Assembly (NCBI RefSeq): GCF_003287495.1
Contig: NZ_PRLE01000001.1
Location: 186,001 to 250,000 of the forward strand
Origin: Faecalibacterium prausnitzii
Lineage (GTDB): Bacteria > Bacillota > Clostridia > Oscillospirales > Ruminococcaceae
DNA: 64,000 nucleotides
Direction of reading: 5' to 3'
In this document: one piece after another, positions 29,790 to 39,320 of the stretch
Numbering within the stretch: the first letter of the stretch is position 1
How the letters are laid out: each line of letters starts with the position of its first letter
The notes under the pieces: model-generated
The model's input: only the letters and a program-made list of their open reading frames with translations
The model's database searches: none
Told to the model about the DNA's origin: nothing
Program-made: the position numbers and the translations under genes

Positions 29790-30398
29790 TTATTCGGCGT
29801 CCTCGTCCGCAAACTCTGCCTCTATGGCTTTGTTGAGAATGGCCTGCAGCTCCGGGATGCCGTAGCCGTTTTCGCCGCTGGTCAGCACCACTTTCTGGCA
29901 GCCATAGGGGCGGCAGGTGTTCTCAAACTCCTCCAGCGTCTTGGTCAGCTGGCTCTTTTTGAGTTTATCCGCCTTGGTCAGCGCCACCACATAGGGGATC
30001 TGATGGTAGTGCAGGTACTTGAGCATCTGGAAATCATCGGCGCTGGGGGCATGGCGGCAATCCAGCAGCTGCACCAGCAGGGTGTGGTGGCGCTGGGCCT
30101 CAAAGTAGCTGTTGATGAGGTCATCCCATCGTTCACGGTCCGCATTGCTTACTTTGGCGTAGCCGTAGCCGGGCAGATCCACAAAATAGCAGCTGTCCAC
30201 CTCATAAAAGTTGATGGTAGCCGTTTTGCCCGGCGTGGCCGAAACGCGGGCCAGGTTTTTGCGGCTGCACAGCTTGTTGATGAGGCTGGATTTGCCCACG
30301 TTGGAGCGGCCGGAGAAACTGATCTCCGGGCGGTCACTGTCGGGCAGCTGGCTGGAAATACCATAGCTGGCCATAAAATCCGCTTTGTTGTAATTCAT
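29790..30398 (-). CDS. engB: Ribosome biogenesis GTPase EngB (YsxC/YihA)
   Basis: The product is 202 aa. It is an essential GTPase in 50S subunit assembly. G1 is SGRSNVGKSSLIN, G2 includes SATPGKTATINFY, G3 is DLPGYGYAKVS, G4 is ALTKADKLKKS and G5 is TSGENGYGI. The characteristic GYGYAK confirms EngB rather than Era or Der. It lies 18 bases after lon, the conserved lon-engB order of Firmicutes. Confidence 0.96.
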   Translation of the reverse strand: MNYNKADFMASYGISSQLPDSDRPEISFSGRSNVGKSSLINKLCSRKNLARVSATPGKTATINFYEVDSCYFVDLPGYGYAKVSNADRERWDDLINSYFEAQRHHTLLVQLLDCRHAPSADDFQMLKYLHYHQIPYVVALTKADKLKKSQLTKTLEEFENTCRPYGCQKVVLTSGENGYGIPELQAILNKAIEAEFADEDAE

Positions 30399-30416
30399 AA
30401 AAGCTTCCCTTTCCTC

Positions 30417-32867
30417 TCAGCAGACGGCACCGGTCTTGGGCTTTTCTGCAGTCTGGGACATGGCGGCGGCATCGGCAGCCTTCGTGCTCTTCTTGGTACG
30501 GGGGTGGGTGGCCGCCGCTTTCGGCTTGAGCAGCGCCGCGTTCAGCACCTGAGAAAGGTTGGACATGGGCAGGAACTCGAGGTTCTTCTTGACCTCATCG
30601 TCCACCTCATACAGGTCGGAGACGTTGTCCTTGGGGATGAGGACCGTCTTCATCCCCTCGCGGTAAGCGGCCATGCTCTTTTCCCGCAGGCCGCCGATGG
30701 GCAGCACATTGCCGTGGAGGGTGATCTCGCCCGTCATGGCCACATCGCCCCGCACCGGGATGCCGGACAGGCAGGAGATGAGGGCCGTGGTCAGGGTGAC
30801 ACCCGCCGAGGGGCCGTCCTTGGGCACAGCGCCCTCCGGGGCATGGATGTGCAGGTCGCACTTCTTGAGCCGTTCCGGGTCAATCCCATACTCTGCCGCA
30901 TGGACACGGGCATAGGTAATGGCCAGCTGAGCACTCTCTTTCATCACGTCGCCCAGAGAGCCCGTCACGGTGATCTTGCCGGAACCGTTGTCGATGACCT
31001 GCACCTCAATGGGCAGGGTCTCGCCGCCGATGCTGGTCCAGGCCAGGCCGTTGGCAATGCCGATGGCATTGGTTCGGTTGAGGAAGTCCGGCTTGACGAT
31101 GCGGGGTCCCAGCAGCTTTTCCAGCGTGGCACCGGTCACAGAGACCGTCTCCGCCTCGCCGGAAGCGATCTGGCGGGCACACTTGCGCAGGACACTGGTG
31201 ATGGTGCGCTCCAGGTTGCGGACACCCGCTTCCCGGGTATAGCCATCGATGATACCGTACAGGGCGCTCTGGGAGAACGTGACTTTGCCGCTCAGGCCAC
31301 AGGCCTCCAGCTGCTTGGGCACCAGATGTTTTTTCGCAATGTTGTATTTTTCCACCCGAGTATAGCTGGGCAGCTCGATGACGTCCATACGGTCGCGCAG
31401 CGGGCCGGGGATGGCGCTCAGGTCGTTGGCCGTGGTGATGAAGAGCACATGGCTCAGGTCAAACGGCATATCAATGAAATGATCGTTGAACGTGCTGTTC
31501 TGCTCCGGGTCCAGTGCCTCCAGCAGCGCGGCGGCCGGGTCACCCCGGAAATCGCCCGCCAGCTTGTCGATCTCATCCAGCAGCATCAGCGGGTTGGAGC
31601 TCTTGGCCGTGATCATAGCCGTGATGATCTTGCCCGGCATCGCGCCGATGTAGGTGCGCCGATGGCCGCGGATCTCAGCCTCATCCCGCACACCGCCCAG
31701 GCTCAGGCGGACATACTTGCGGTTCAGGCTCTCGGCAATGGAGCGGGCAATGCTGGTCTTGCCAACACCCGGAGGGCCGACGAGGCAGATGATCTGGCCC
31801 TTGACATCCGGGGCCAGCTTGCGGACAGCCAGCACTTCCAGAATGCGGTCCTTGACCTTTTTCAGGCCATAGTGGTCGCGGTCCAGGATGCGCTGTGCTT
31901 TGGCAATGTCGAGGTCATCCTCCGTGAACGTATTCCAGGGCAGGTCCAGGCAGGTATCCAGATAGGTACGGATGACCGTGCCCTCCTGGTTGCTGCTCTG
32001 CATCTTGGCCAGGCGGTCCACTTCTTTGAGGAGCTTCTTCTCCCGCTCCTCATCCAGGTGCAGGGCCGTGATCTTGCGGCGGTACTCCTCCGCCTCGGCG
32101 GTGGTGTCGTCGTCCTCGCCCAGCTCCTCGCTGATCATGTGCAGCTGCTCGTGCAGGTAGTAGTCGCGCTGGTTTTTGTCCATTGCTTCGTCCACTTTCT
32201 GGGCGATCTCTTTGTCGATCTCCAGCATCCGGCGCTCCCGGTGCATCTTTTCAATCAGCAGCTTCAGGCGGCCCAGCAGCGTGCCCTCGTCCAGAATGGC
32301 CTGTTTGTCCTCAAAACGGAACAACAGGTTGGCCGGGATGTACTCGGACAGGAAGACAGGATCCGTGCTGGTGGTGATGGTAAACACCACGTCCTTGCCG
32401 ATGTGCGGGTTGAGGGCCAGCAGCTCGTCAAAACTCTTTTTGACGTTGCGGACCAGCACATCCACTTCGGGCTGCTCCTCCGGCTTTGCCTGCTTGACCG
32501 GGGCGGAACGGACCGTGGACAGCAGGAAGCTGCCGTCCGTATCCAGCTGGGTCAGCTTTGCGCGGTATTTGCCCTCCACCAGGATGCGGACAAGGTCGTC
32601 CGACACCCGCATCACCTGCTTGATCTCGGCTACAACGCCGTAAGTGCACAGGTCGGCGGCATTGGGGTCTTCCACTTTCATCTCTTTCTGCGCAATGAGG
32701 AAGACATCGGAGTTATTGCTCACGGCCCATTCCACCGCCGCAATGCTCTTGTCGCGGCCCACCTCAAAGTGAAGCAGGTTGTTGGGGAAGACCACAAGCC
32801 CCCGCAGGGCAATGGCCGGAAGATGGAGGACATTGCGCTCCACCTTGACAGTTACTTTTTCAGACAT
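30417..32867 (-). CDS. lon: ATP-dependent protease Lon
   Basis: The product is 816 aa, full length for bacterial LonA. The N-terminal substrate domain ([23 protein letters not shown]) is followed by a coiled region. The AAA module has Walker [10 protein letters not shown], Walker B LMLLDEID and an [15 protein letters not shown] segment. The protease domain has the catalytic [10 protein letters not shown] Ser and its Lys about 43 residues later ([11 protein letters not shown]). The C-terminal tail is Lys/Ala-rich and longer than usual. A TTGCAA/TATAAT promoter lies 80 bases upstream. Lon degrades misfolded and regulatory proteins and heads this stress operon. Confidence 0.97.
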   Translation of the reverse strand: MSEKVTVKVERNVLHLPAIALRGLVVFPNNLLHFEVGRDKSIAAVEWAVSNNSDVFLIAQKEMKVEDPNAADLCTYGVVAEIKQVMRVSDDLVRILVEGKYRAKLTQLDTDGSFLLSTVRSAPVKQAKPEEQPEVDVLVRNVKKSFDELLALNPHIGKDVVFTITTSTDPVFLSEYIPANLLFRFEDKQAILDEGTLLGRLKLLIEKMHRERRMLEIDKEIAQKVDEAMDKNQRDYYLHEQLHMISEELGEDDDTTAEAEEYRRKITALHLDEEREKKLLKEVDRLAKMQSSNQEGTVIRTYLDTCLDLPWNTFTEDDLDIAKAQRILDRDHYGLKKVKDRILEVLAVRKLAPDVKGQIICLVGPPGVGKTSIARSIAESLNRKYVRLSLGGVRDEAEIRGHRRTYIGAMPGKIITAMITAKSSNPLMLLDEIDKLAGDFRGDPAAALLEALDPEQNSTFNDHFIDMPFDLSHVLFITTANDLSAIPGPLRDRMDVIELPSYTRVEKYNIAKKHLVPKQLEACGLSGKVTFSQSALYGIIDGYTREAGVRNLERTITSVLRKCARQIASGEAETVSVTGATLEKLLGPRIVKPDFLNRTNAIGIANGLAWTSIGGETLPIEVQVIDNGSGKITVTGSLGDVMKESAQLAITYARVHAAEYGIDPERLKKCDLHIHAPEGAVPKDGPSAGVTLTTALISCLSGIPVRGDVAMTGEITLHGNVLPIGGLREKSMAAYREGMKTVLIPKDNVSDLYEVDDEVKKNLEFLPMSNLSQVLNAALLKPKAAATHPRTKKSTKAADAAAMSQTAEKPKTGAVC

Positions 32868-32904
32868 ATTGCAAAACCTCCCAACTGCCCGGGCAGATGC
32901 GCGT

Positions 32905-32977
32905 CATCGTGAGGGCAGTTTTCTTGTTGGGTAACACTTGTAGATCGTATTATAGCGGAAAGCGGCTCCGCTTGCAA
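32905..32977 (-). promoter_or_regulatory. lon operon promoter and leader hairpin
   Basis: TTGCAA (32977-32972), 17 bases, TATAAT (32954-32949). The leader contains ACTGCCC and a downstream GGGCAGT that can pair just before the GGGAGG ribosome site, which might modulate translation. No CtsR or CIRCE site was seen. Confidence 0.75.
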
Positions 32978-32988
32978 CCGGGGCGCGC

Positions 32989-33525
32989 TCAACCGCGCTT
33001 TTCGCGGGTGTTGTAGCCCAGGCGGCCCAGGGCGGGCAGCAGGGCCCGCAGGGTGATGGATGTGAGCGAGCCCATGATGAGGCCGAATACCAGCATGACG
33101 GGTGCGTAATAGAGCGACATGGCCGAGGAGAGGATGACACTGGCCCCCAGCAGCTGGCCGACATTATGGGCCAGCGCACCGCAGACCGAGAGGATGAACC
33201 AGGTGGGCTGCACCGGGAAATGGTAGTACAGCACCCACATCACCAGCAGCGAGAATAACCCGCCGCACAGGGAGAGGAAACCCGCCGTCCACCCGGAGAC
33301 CAGAAAGACGAACAGCGCCTTGAGCAGGTCCAGCACCAGTGCCTGCTTTCCTCCCATGAAAAACAGCGCATACATCACCACAATATTCGCCAGGCCCAGC
33401 TTCATGCCAGGCATCAGCCCGGGGATGACCAGCGTGCCCTCCACAAAAGAGAGGGCCATGGCCAGTGCAAACAGCAGGCCGGAAAGGGCGATCTCATGCG
33501 TTTTGCTGCCGCGTTTCGGGTTCAT
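32989..33525 (-). CDS. Gx transporter family protein (heptaprenyl diphosphate synthase component I-like)
   Basis: The product is 178 aa from the ATG with GGAGG upstream; upstream in-frame sequence overlaps the ABC-F gene and is not used. Five or six hydrophobic helices include ALSFVEGTLVIPGLMPGMKLGLANIVVMYAL, the Gx_transp (PF07456-type) signature, and SVCGALAHNVGQLLGASVIL. These proteins resemble ECF-type substrate-binding subunits, though often named after HepS. It directly follows the ABC-F gene with a 19-base gap. The substrate is unknown, possibly an isoprenoid precursor or vitamin. Confidence 0.8.
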   Translation of the reverse strand: MNPKRGSKTHEIALSGLLFALAMALSFVEGTLVIPGLMPGMKLGLANIVVMYALFFMGGKQALVLDLLKALFVFLVSGWTAGFLSLCGGLFSLLVMWVLYYHFPVQPTWFILSVCGALAHNVGQLLGASVILSSAMSLYYAPVMLVFGLIMGSLTSITLRALLPALGRLGYNTREKRG

Positions 33526-33544
33526 CGGCACATTCCTCCGTCCA

Positions 33545-35443
33545 TCATTCGTTCTCCCCTGCCTGCACCTGCTCGTACTGTTCCTGCTCTTCCATGGCAG
33601 CTTCCCAGGCGGCAAACAGCTCCTCCTGATGGAACCGCAGATCCGAGAGCTCGTCACTCTTTTCCCGAAGCAGCTGCGGGTCGTTGTACACCTCCGGGGA
33701 ATTGATCTCGTTGTCCAGCTCCACTTCCCGGGCACCGCAGGCCTCCATCTCGTCCTCGCAGGCCTTGATCTTGGCCCGCAGCTCGGCGCGGCGGCGGCGC
33801 TGTTCCTTGCCGTAGCCAAGCTTTGCGGGCTCCGAGGATTTTTCCGCGACCGGCGCGGGATCGGAGCGGCCCATCAGGGCATCATAACTCGGGTAGAGCG
33901 TCGCCTTGCCGTCTTCCAGATACAGGATCGGGCAGGCCAGGCTGTTCATCAGGTGGCGGTCATGCGTGACCATGAGCAGCGTGCCGGTGTAGGCCATCAG
34001 GGCCTCGGTCAGGTTCTCACGGGTGTAGATGTCCAAATGGTTGGTGGGCTCGTCCAGAAACAGCAGGTTCGGCCGCTCCAGCACGATCTCCGCAAAGCGC
34101 AGGCGGGCAAGCTCGCCGCCGGAAAGCGCCTCACAGGGCTTAAAGACCGTCTCCCCCCGGAAGCCCAGCTTTGCCAGATGGCTGCGGACTTCCAGCTCCG
34201 TCATCCGGGGGTACTTGTTCCAGATGACGTCAATGACACGGCCCGCGCCCAGACGGTTCTGCTGCTGGGCAAAGATGCTGGGCCGGGCACCAGTGCCCAG
34301 CCGCACCATGCCGCCGGAGGGACGGCGCTTGCCGTCCAGCACCTGCATCATGGTGGATTTGCCCGCACCGTTGGGACCCGCGATGATGAGCCGCTCTCCA
34401 CGGTGGACCGTGTAAGTAAACGGCTCCAGCAGTGTCCGCTCCCCGATCCGGATGGTCAGGTTTTTCATCAGCACCAGCTCATTCCAGGGCTCCACATCAT
34501 ATTCAAAGCGGAATTTGAGCTGGTTGGTCTCATCTTGGGGGGCCTCGGTAATTTCCAGCTTTTCCAGCTGTTTGCGGCGGCTCTGGGCCATTTTCGTGGT
34601 GGAAGCCCGAACGAGGTTGCGGTCCACATAATCCTGAAGCTTTTCAGCCAGTGCCACATCCGCATCGTGCTGCTTCTGGCGCAGGGCATCCGCCGCTTCT
34701 TTCTGGGGCAGGTAGGCCGAGAAGTTTCCCTTATAGGTCGTCATGGTCTGGAACGAAACTTCCCAGATCTTGGTACAGATGTGGTCCAGGAAATAGCGGT
34801 CATGGCTGACCACCAGCACCGCGCCGGAATAGCTCTTGAGGTAGTTTTCCAGCCATTCCATGGTGGCAAAATCCAGGTGGTTGGTGGGCTCGTCCAGAAT
34901 CAGGACATCCGGCTTTTCCAGCAGCAATTTTGCCAGCCGCAGGCGGGTCAGCTCGCCGCCCGACAGGACACCGACGTTCTTTTCCCAGGTATCCTGCGCA
35001 AAGCCCATGCCGGACAGTACCTTTTTGATGTTGACATCCATATTGTAGCCATCGGCTGCGTCAATGATGTTCTGCAGCGCATCGTGCTGCTCCAGCAGCG
35101 AGGTATCCTCGGGGCTGGCGGCCATCTTGCGCTCCAGGATCTGCATTTTTGCCATGGCGTCCAGCACATGGGCGAACGAAGAACGCATCTCGCCGTAGAT
35201 ATCCAGCGTGACATCGAGCTTTGCATTCTGTTCCAGGTAGCCAAGCGTCACACCGTGGGTCACGCTGAACTCGCCCTCATAATCCGTATATTCCCCGGTC
35301 AGGATCTTGAGCAGAGTGGTCTTGCCCGCGCCGTTCTGGCCCACAATGCCAATGCGGTCTTCCCGCTCGACACTGGCCGTCACATCGTGCAGGACGATCT
35401 TCTCGCCAAAGCTCTTGCCCAGTTTTTCCAGATGAATCAGCAT
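33545..35443 (-). CDS. ABC-F family ATPase
   Basis: The product is 632 aa with two ABC domains and no membrane segment. Domain 1 has Walker A GQNGAGKTT, signature LSGGELTRLRLAKLL and Walker B LILDEPTNHLD. Domain 2 has GPNGAGKST, LSGGELARLRFAEIV and LLFLDEPTNHLD. The linker between them is charged and arginine-rich (TTKMAQSRRKQLEKLE). The C terminus is a coiled coil (RRRRAELRAKIKACEDEMEA). Such proteins act on the ribosomal E site to rescue stalled or antibiotic-bound ribosomes. The subgroup (Uup/YdiF-like) is not certain. It forms an operon with the following transporter gene. Confidence 0.93.
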   Translation of the reverse strand: MLIHLEKLGKSFGEKIVLHDVTASVEREDRIGIVGQNGAGKTTLLKILTGEYTDYEGEFSVTHGVTLGYLEQNAKLDVTLDIYGEMRSSFAHVLDAMAKMQILERKMAASPEDTSLLEQHDALQNIIDAADGYNMDVNIKKVLSGMGFAQDTWEKNVGVLSGGELTRLRLAKLLLEKPDVLILDEPTNHLDFATMEWLENYLKSYSGAVLVVSHDRYFLDHICTKIWEVSFQTMTTYKGNFSAYLPQKEAADALRQKQHDADVALAEKLQDYVDRNLVRASTTKMAQSRRKQLEKLEITEAPQDETNQLKFRFEYDVEPWNELVLMKNLTIRIGERTLLEPFTYTVHRGERLIIAGPNGAGKSTMMQVLDGKRRPSGGMVRLGTGARPSIFAQQQNRLGAGRVIDVIWNKYPRMTELEVRSHLAKLGFRGETVFKPCEALSGGELARLRFAEIVLERPNLLFLDEPTNHLDIYTRENLTEALMAYTGTLLMVTHDRHLMNSLACPILYLEDGKATLYPSYDALMGRSDPAPVAEKSSEPAKLGYGKEQRRRRAELRAKIKACEDEMEACGAREVELDNEINSPEVYNDPQLLREKSDELSDLRFHQEELFAAWEAAMEEQEQYEQVQAGENE

Positions 35444-35464
35444 AGTTTTCTCAATTCCATTCTC

Positions 35465-36205
35465 TTACGGCTGGTGGCGGCGGTGCTTCTGGCCCAGATT
35501 GGCCAGCTCTTCCGGCTCCATCACCAGCGGGTACAGCTCTTCCAACGTTTCGATCTCATAGGTGGGGCAGACTTTGCCCGGGTTCTCGTTGTGGCTGGGG
35601 TTGAACCAGCAGGTATCCAGCCCGGCATTGATGCCGCCCTGGATATCACTGGAGAGGCTGTCGCCCACCATCAGCACATGTTCGCGGTTCTCCACGCCCA
35701 AAGAGCGGAGGGCCGCGTCAAAGATCTTGCGGTTGGGCTTCTCGCTGTCCAGCTTCTCGGAGACGAAAACGTCCTCCAGAAGCGGTGCAATGCCCGACTC
35801 CGCCACACGGCGGCTCTGCACCTTGTCAAAGCCGTTGGTCACAATGGCCAGCGTGGCCACCTCGGAAAGCTCGCTCAGCACTTCCAGCACATTGGGGCTC
35901 ATCAGGTCCGGATGGGTGGAAAGGCGCTCCAGATAATAGCGGTTCATCTCCACGCCGTTGCCGGCAGCGTTGACCGCTTTCAGAAAGCGGGTAAAGCGCT
36001 CACTCATCAGCTTTTCGCGGCGGATCTGGCCCTTTTCCAGCTGTTTCCAGAGCTCTTCGTTGATGGTGCGGTAGGTCTGCACCGTCTCGGCATCCGGCTC
36101 AATGCCGTAATTGACCAGTGTTTCCGCCAGAGCCTTGCTCTCGGCGGCGTCAAAGTTCAAAAGTGTATTGTCCGCGTCAAACAGGACGCAATAATATTTT
36201 GCCAT
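35465..36205 (-). CDS. HAD hydrolase, YjjG-like pyrimidine nucleotidase
   Basis: The product is 246 aa from the ATG with GAGGGG upstream. CVLFDADNTLLNFD is the catalytic motif I of the HAD fold (both Asp present). AIVTNGFDKVQSRR is motif II, DSEKPNRKIFDAAL contains the motif III Lys, and VLMVGDSLSSDIQGG is motif IV. The pattern DADNTLLNFD with the helical cap matches YjjG family noncanonical pyrimidine nucleotidases, which clear modified nucleotides. It lies 21 bases upstream of the ABC-F gene in the same direction. Confidence 0.88.
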   Translation of the reverse strand: MAKYYCVLFDADNTLLNFDAAESKALAETLVNYGIEPDAETVQTYRTINEELWKQLEKGQIRREKLMSERFTRFLKAVNAAGNGVEMNRYYLERLSTHPDLMSPNVLEVLSELSEVATLAIVTNGFDKVQSRRVAESGIAPLLEDVFVSEKLDSEKPNRKIFDAALRSLGVENREHVLMVGDSLSSDIQGGINAGLDTCWFNPSHNENPGKVCPTYEIETLEELYPLVMEPEELANLGQKHRRHQP

Positions 36206-36236
36206 TGTGTTCCCCTCTCTCATTGGATAACAGCGA

Positions 36237-36267
36237 GAAGCCAGCCCCGCCAAACAGAGCTGGCTTC
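36237..36267. terminator. Hairpin between HAD gene and small acidic gene
   Basis: GAAGCCAGC pairs with GCTGGCTTC around a 13-base loop. A T-rich stretch follows on the plus strand (ATTTTGTTTTT) but not on the minus strand, so its value for the leftward genes is doubtful. Confidence 0.4.
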
Positions 36268-36281
36268 CCGATATTTTGTTT

Positions 36282-36512
36282 TTATTCCTGGATCATTTCG
36301 TAGTCCTGCCCGTCGGTCTGCTCCGGTGTGTTTCCGGTGCAGCGGGCTGTGCCGCCGCAGGGCTCTGAGAAGCATTTCTGCATCTGCTCTTCGGTGGCAG
36401 CGTTTTCCACATTGATCCAGTCGGTCCCGTAGTAATCCACATCACCATCGGTGACATCTTCGGCCCCCGGGACACCACGCACCCGCATGGTTTCGGCTGC
36501 AGGCACTGCCAT
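36282..36512 (-). CDS. Small acidic protein, unknown function
   Basis: The product is 76 aa with a strong GAGGAGGA ribosome site. It is rich in Asp, Glu, Gly and Thr (GAEDVTDGDVDYYGTDWINVE) with two cysteines in a CFSEPCGGTARC segment. There is no signal peptide or membrane helix. It lies between the SGNH surface protein and the HAD gene, both leftward. No family was recognised; the good start and acidic composition argue that it is real. Confidence 0.6.
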   Translation of the reverse strand: MAVPAAETMRVRGVPGAEDVTDGDVDYYGTDWINVENAATEEQMQKCFSEPCGGTARCTGNTPEQTDGQDYEMIQE

Positions 36513-36571
36513 GGTGCATTCCTCCTCTCCGCCCAGCCTATGCGGCCCGGGGCGAAAAGGTTTCCACGCCG

Positions 36572-38452
36572 TTATTCAGCGGTGCTCTGTGCTTCTTTGC
36601 TGGCAGAAGCCTCTGTGTTGGAAGAAGCGCTGGGCGCCACATCATTTTCGGAAGAAGAAGTACTCTCACTTTTGGAAGAGCTGGAAGTTTCGCTCTTTGC
36701 CTCAGAGCTGGAAGCGGTTTCCGATTTGGACTCTGCCTTCGACTCACTGGCCGAAGTGCTGTGGCTCTCGTTGGTGGAAGCACTGGAGCTCTCCGCGTGG
36801 GACGAGCTGGCTGCCTCGCTGGTGCTGGAGGCGCTGGAAGACGAGCTGCCAGACGAAGCACTGGAGCTCGAACTGCTGGATGTACTCCCGGAGGAGCTCC
36901 CGGACTGGGAACCGGACTCCGAGGTGACGCCGCTGCCAATGGAGACCGCCAGGCTGTTGCTGTTGACGGTAGAGCCATTGTAGACGATGGCGGCGTGGAT
37001 CTTATAAGATGTGTTCAACATGGAGGCATCGACCTTGACGGTGATACTGGTCATACCGGCAGCCGCCTTGATCTCCGCGCCGTTGGCGTACCAGTGCAGG
37101 TTCTCCGCGCTGGCGTACTTGCCGTTCAGGCTTGCTTTAAAGGTATAGGCGCTGCCCAGCGTGGCGTGTCCCTCGCTGGTGATGCGGACAGACGCCGCGC
37201 CAAAGATGGCAGTGACATCCAGGTTCTGCTTGAAGTTGGTATCCGTGCGGGTCTTGCTGGTGACACCATCGCTCCACTTGACAAAGACATGGCCCTCGGC
37301 AGGGACAGCCGTCACGGTAATGGACTTGCCGGGGTCATTCACCTTATAGCTCACCGAGTTGTTGCCGGTGCTGTCCCCGGTGGTCAGGGTGCCGCCGCCG
37401 CTCTTTTCCACCTGGTAGCGGGCTTCAAACTTGGCCTCGGTGGAAGTGCTCTCGCTGCCGGAGGAGCTTGCGGACTCACTGGTGGATTCACTGACGGACT
37501 CGCTCACGCTGACTGCCTCCGAGCTGGGAGCCGCCACCGCAGAGCTGGGATTGGAGACATACTCCAGCGTGCGGGTGGGGATGTTATTGGTATCCGGACG
37601 GCGGTCCTCGGTCTGATAAGCATGGGTGCGCAGGTAAGTCAGCGCCGCTTTCAGGCCTGCACTCTTGAGGTGGATGTCACCGTCGGTGTAGTAATCCGGG
37701 TTCCCATAGCCGTTCTCGCCCTTGAGCGTCTCAGCCGTGTTGAGGAACTTGAGGCCCAGCTGCTCGCACATGTTCAGCAGTGCCATGTTGAAGTCGTCGA
37801 TCTTGGCCTGATCCATGTGGGGGTAGGAAGAATGATTCTCCGGGATGGGCGGCACGGTGTTGACAATGATGTCCGTATAAGGATAAGCCGCCTGAACGGC
37901 CTGCACCAGCGCGGTGTAGTTGCTGATGAAATCCTGCACCTCCATGCCGGTATCGTTGGTGCCAAAGGTCATCACCACGCGGCGGGGCTTCATCTTAGCC
38001 ACGGCCTGTGCAATGGTATAGTGGTTGTTATCGCCCTTAAAGGTCACGATGCCCTCGTTCAGGGCCACCTGCGTGCCGATGCCCTCCCGGGCGCAGAACT
38101 GCTGCAGGGAGATGAGGCCGTTGTTGTAGAGGCGGACCGTATTGGAATCGCCCAGGAAGAGGGTGCTGTCCTGATACTCGCTGCCTGCATCAGCCGTTTC
38201 GGTCAGCAGGGCGCTGGACGCGTTGTTGATTTGATAATGGCCTGCCAGGTCCCCGTCCGTCTTGGTCGGGTCTACAGACTGCGGCTCCGAGGCCGCAGGC
38301 TCATTGGCCGCGGGCGTTTTTCCCCGCTTGAGGAGCGCCGTGGTAATTCCTGCTGTCAGCAAGGCCGCCAGCACGCAGATCACGCAGACCAGAACCGCCT
38401 GCTTCTGCATCGGGGTCATGGAGCGTTTTTCCGGTTGTGTATTTCGACTCAT
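36572..38452 (-). CDS. Cell-surface SGNH/GDSL hydrolase with serine-rich C-terminal tail
   Basis: The product is 626 aa. An N-terminal membrane anchor (AVLVCVICVLAALLTAGITTALL) is followed by the hydrolase domain: block I LFLGDSNTVRL (Ser), block III MTFGTNDTG, and block V DGDIHLKSAG (Asp and His). Residues about 340-490 are beta-rich, with a bacterial repeat/Ig-like stretch (KSITVTAVPAEGHVFVKWSDG). The last 130 residues are almost only Ser, Ala, Glu, Thr, Gly and Lys, a mucin-like spacer that could be glycosylated or reach through the wall. There is no LPXTG. Such enzymes often remove acetyl groups from wall or host glycans; the substrate here is unknown. Confidence 0.85.
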   Translation of the reverse strand: MSRNTQPEKRSMTPMQKQAVLVCVICVLAALLTAGITTALLKRGKTPAANEPAASEPQSVDPTKTDGDLAGHYQINNASSALLTETADAGSEYQDSTLFLGDSNTVRLYNNGLISLQQFCAREGIGTQVALNEGIVTFKGDNNHYTIAQAVAKMKPRRVVMTFGTNDTGMEVQDFISNYTALVQAVQAAYPYTDIIVNTVPPIPENHSSYPHMDQAKIDDFNMALLNMCEQLGLKFLNTAETLKGENGYGNPDYYTDGDIHLKSAGLKAALTYLRTHAYQTEDRRPDTNNIPTRTLEYVSNPSSAVAAPSSEAVSVSESVSESTSESASSSGSESTSTEAKFEARYQVEKSGGGTLTTGDSTGNNSVSYKVNDPGKSITVTAVPAEGHVFVKWSDGVTSKTRTDTNFKQNLDVTAIFGAASVRITSEGHATLGSAYTFKASLNGKYASAENLHWYANGAEIKAAAGMTSITVKVDASMLNTSYKIHAAIVYNGSTVNSNSLAVSIGSGVTSESGSQSGSSSGSTSSSSSSSASSGSSSSSASSTSEAASSSHAESSSASTNESHSTSASESKAESKSETASSSEAKSETSSSSKSESTSSSENDVAPSASSNTEASASKEAQSTAE

Positions 38453-38478
38453 GTTCTTTCACCATTTCGCTTTCAAAC

Positions 38479-39132
38479 TTACTCGGCCATGTGCAGGATC
38501 TGGTCTGCCAGATCCGCGCAGTCCTTGGCCAGAATGACCGGGTGGAACGGCTCCAGCTCTTCCCGGCTGCCATAGCCGTACAAAGCACCTGCCGCATCCA
38601 GCCCGCAGTCCGCTGCACCGCGCATGTCATCGTTGCGGTCACCGACCATCAGCACCCGCTTGCCCTGCATCATGGGCTGGGCGAGCACATAACGGACAAC
38701 GGCGGTCTTGGTATCCCGGCTCTCGTCCATGGAAGCGCCGCCGATAAAATCAAAATACTCTGCCAGGCCCTGCTCTTCCAGAATGGGGGTCACGACCCGC
38801 GTCGGCTTGGACGTCGCCGTGCAGAGGACGAGCCCGGCCTCTTTCAGGCGGCGGAGCATCTCCGGCACGCCCGGGAAGACGGCACACTCGTGGCTGCCTT
38901 TTTCATGGTAGCTTGCACGGTAGCGCTCTGCCGCCTCTTCAATTTTTGCCTTGTCGCTGAAGTGCTCGCCAAAGCTCTTGCGGAGCGGCGGGCCCAGATA
39001 GCGGCGGAGGTTGACATTCGTGGTATCCACGCCCATGGTGTGGAAGACTTCTTTTAATGTATGGAGAATGCCAGGAGCGGAATCAATGAGCGTTCCGTCC
39101 ACGTCAAACAGGATGGCATTGTATTTCAGCAA
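38479..39132 (-). CDS. HAD hydrolase, phosphoglycolate phosphatase-like
   Basis: The product is 217 aa, starting at a TTG with AAGGGG eight bases upstream. ILFDVDGTLIDSAPGI is motif I, CTATSKPTRVV motif II with its Thr/Ser, and VLMVGDRNDDMRGA motif IV. The helical cap and length match phosphoglycolate phosphatase/PpaX-like enzymes. It is followed by the SGNH gene 26 bases on. A TTGCTG/TATACT promoter lies upstream. Confidence 0.88.
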   Translation of the reverse strand: MLKYNAILFDVDGTLIDSAPGILHTLKEVFHTMGVDTTNVNLRRYLGPPLRKSFGEHFSDKAKIEEAAERYRASYHEKGSHECAVFPGVPEMLRRLKEAGLVLCTATSKPTRVVTPILEEQGLAEYFDFIGGASMDESRDTKTAVVRYVLAQPMMQGKRVLMVGDRNDDMRGAADCGLDAAGALYGYGSREELEPFHPVILAKDCADLADQILHMAE

Positions 39133-39168
39133 GGTTTATTCCCCTTTCATTTGATATACACGCTATAT

Positions 39169-39197
39169 AGTATAACACAGATTTCGCTCCTCAGCAA
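39169..39197 (-). promoter_or_regulatory. Promoter of the HAD-SGNH genes
   Basis: TTGCTG (39197-39192), 17 bases, TATACT (39174-39169) on the minus strand, about 36 bases before the TTG start. Confidence 0.7.
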
Positions 39198-39270
39198 TTC
39201 CAACAAATCGTTTTTCTGAATTTTATACATTATTCTATGCATCTCTGCCCGGTGCGGCCTGCCGAAGCGC

Positions 39271-39313
39271 AAAAATGCCCGCCCGGGCCAGCAGGTCACG
39301 GACAGGCATTTTC
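39271..39313 (-). terminator. Terminator after the 112-aa gene
   Basis: AAAATGCCTGTCC pairs with GGGCGGGCATTTT with small mismatches. TTTTTG follows on the minus strand, just past the stop at 39321. Confidence 0.75.
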
Positions 39314-39320
39314 CATTCTT

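Noticed and set aside
29778-36415. Plus-strand open frames of over 1,000 codons opposite lon/engB and the ABC-F/HAD genes
   Set aside because: The minus-strand genes are clearly recognisable; the plus frames are codon-bias shadows.
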